From Coriobacteriaceae bacterium (GTDB taxonomy: Bacteria; Actinomycetota; Coriobacteriia; Coriobacteriales; UMGS124): 5,821 bases of DNA. The position numbers and the translations under genes are program-made. The notes below the pieces were generated by a model. That model was not told the origin of the DNA. It worked only from the letters and a program-made list of their open reading frames with translations, and did not search any database. Shown piece after piece: positions 5,602 through 5,821 of the stretch. How positions within the stretch are numbered: the first letter of the stretch is position 1; each line of letters opens with the position of its first letter. The stretch lies in NCBI GenBank assembly GCA_019420325.1, contig JAHZHK010000058.1, positions 255 to 6,075 on the forward strand, given 5' to 3'.

Positions 5602-5821
5602 AGGACGAGCTTTCCCGTGTGGAGTGCGGCGCCGTCGCCGAGCGGGCTGAGCTGGCGGCCATCGTGCGCATCTGCGGCACACTGTCGCTGTCGGGCGCCC
5701 GCCGCTTCAGGCTTGCGCTCACCACTGAGACCGGTTCGGTCGCACGCGTGGCATACACGCTCCTCAACGGCTCGAAGCCGCTGACGTGCCAGCTCACCGT
5801 GCGTCGCAGCGTCCTGCACAA
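5580..5821 (+). CDS. whiA: WhiA-family DNA-binding regulator, N-terminal part (3' truncated by window)
   Basis: The start is GTG (5580-5582), and 80 complete codons are visible before the window ends. The protein begins SFTAEVKDELSRV, the hallmark opening of WhiA, and continues with AERAELAAIVRICGTLSL and RFRLALTTETGSVARVAYTLL. These belong to the N-terminal domain with a LAGLIDADG-homing-endonuclease fold that lacks nuclease activity; the C-terminal helix-turn-helix lies outside the window. In Streptomyces WhiA triggers sporulation septation, and in Bacillus it affects cell division and chromosome segregation. A role in division is the likelier one here if the organism is a non-sporulating Coriobacteriia member. 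The gene overlaps yvcK by 22 bp in another frame, and the order rapZ-yvcK-whiA is the standard one. Nothing in the visible part suggests damage. Confidence 0.93.
   Translation, partial: MSFTAEVKDELSRVECGAVAERAELAAIVRICGTLSLSGARRFRLALTTETGSVARVAYTLLNGSKPLTCQLTVRRSVLH

Noticed and set aside
1..5821. Novel defence system, mobile element or CRISPR array
   Set aside because: I found no repeats with spacers, transposase motifs, attachment-like duplications or toxin-antitoxin pairs. The window is a conserved housekeeping locus with one intruding gene.

Overview
This is a GC-rich window with strongly G/C-ending codons. It carries the conserved Gram-positive gene block uvrC, rapZ, yvcK, whiA, which is typical of Actinobacteria. 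I infer a member of the Coriobacteriia (the Eggerthella/Olsenella/Slackia type of gut actinobacterium) from three features: an arginine-type RapZ P-loop, a UvrC with an enlarged cysteine region, and a leucine-rich-repeat protein with FPD..LR / EF-hand modules. The class-level assignment is moderately supported; I cannot name a genus.

Layout. Positions 3-227 (+) are the C-terminal 74 residues of an unrecognised basic protein. Six bases after its stop, uvrC (234-2183, +) encodes the nuclease subunit of nucleotide excision repair. Convergent with it, and overlapping it by 4 bp at the stop codons, is a minus-strand gene (3532 to 2180). It encodes a 450-residue single-pass membrane protein with two modules, each an EF-hand-like Ca-binding loop followed by leucine-rich repeats. 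A 150-bp divergent intergenic region (3533-3682) follows, with a candidate rapZ promoter and a short direct repeat. Then come rapZ (3683-4561), yvcK/glmR (4570-5601) and the 5' end of whiA (5580 to beyond the window), all on + and tightly packed (8-bp gap, then 22-bp overlap), so almost certainly one operon.

How the genes relate. RapZ and YvcK/GlmR are linked in other bacteria to control of amino-sugar (UDP-GlcNAc) and central carbon metabolism. WhiA is a DNA-binding protein tied to cell division and development. uvrC is a DNA-repair gene that commonly sits just upstream of this trio in actinobacteria. The odd element is the surface LRR gene placed head-on between uvrC and rapZ. It separates the repair gene from the trio and leaves rapZ-yvcK-whiA to be driven from the intergenic region.

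I see no RNA gene, CRISPR array, insertion sequence or convincing intrinsic terminator. The window is mostly a conserved housekeeping locus, not a defence or mobile island. The features most worth a second look are the intruding LRR gene, the atypical cysteine segment of UvrC with its abrupt change in codon usage, and the short direct repeat between the divergent genes.
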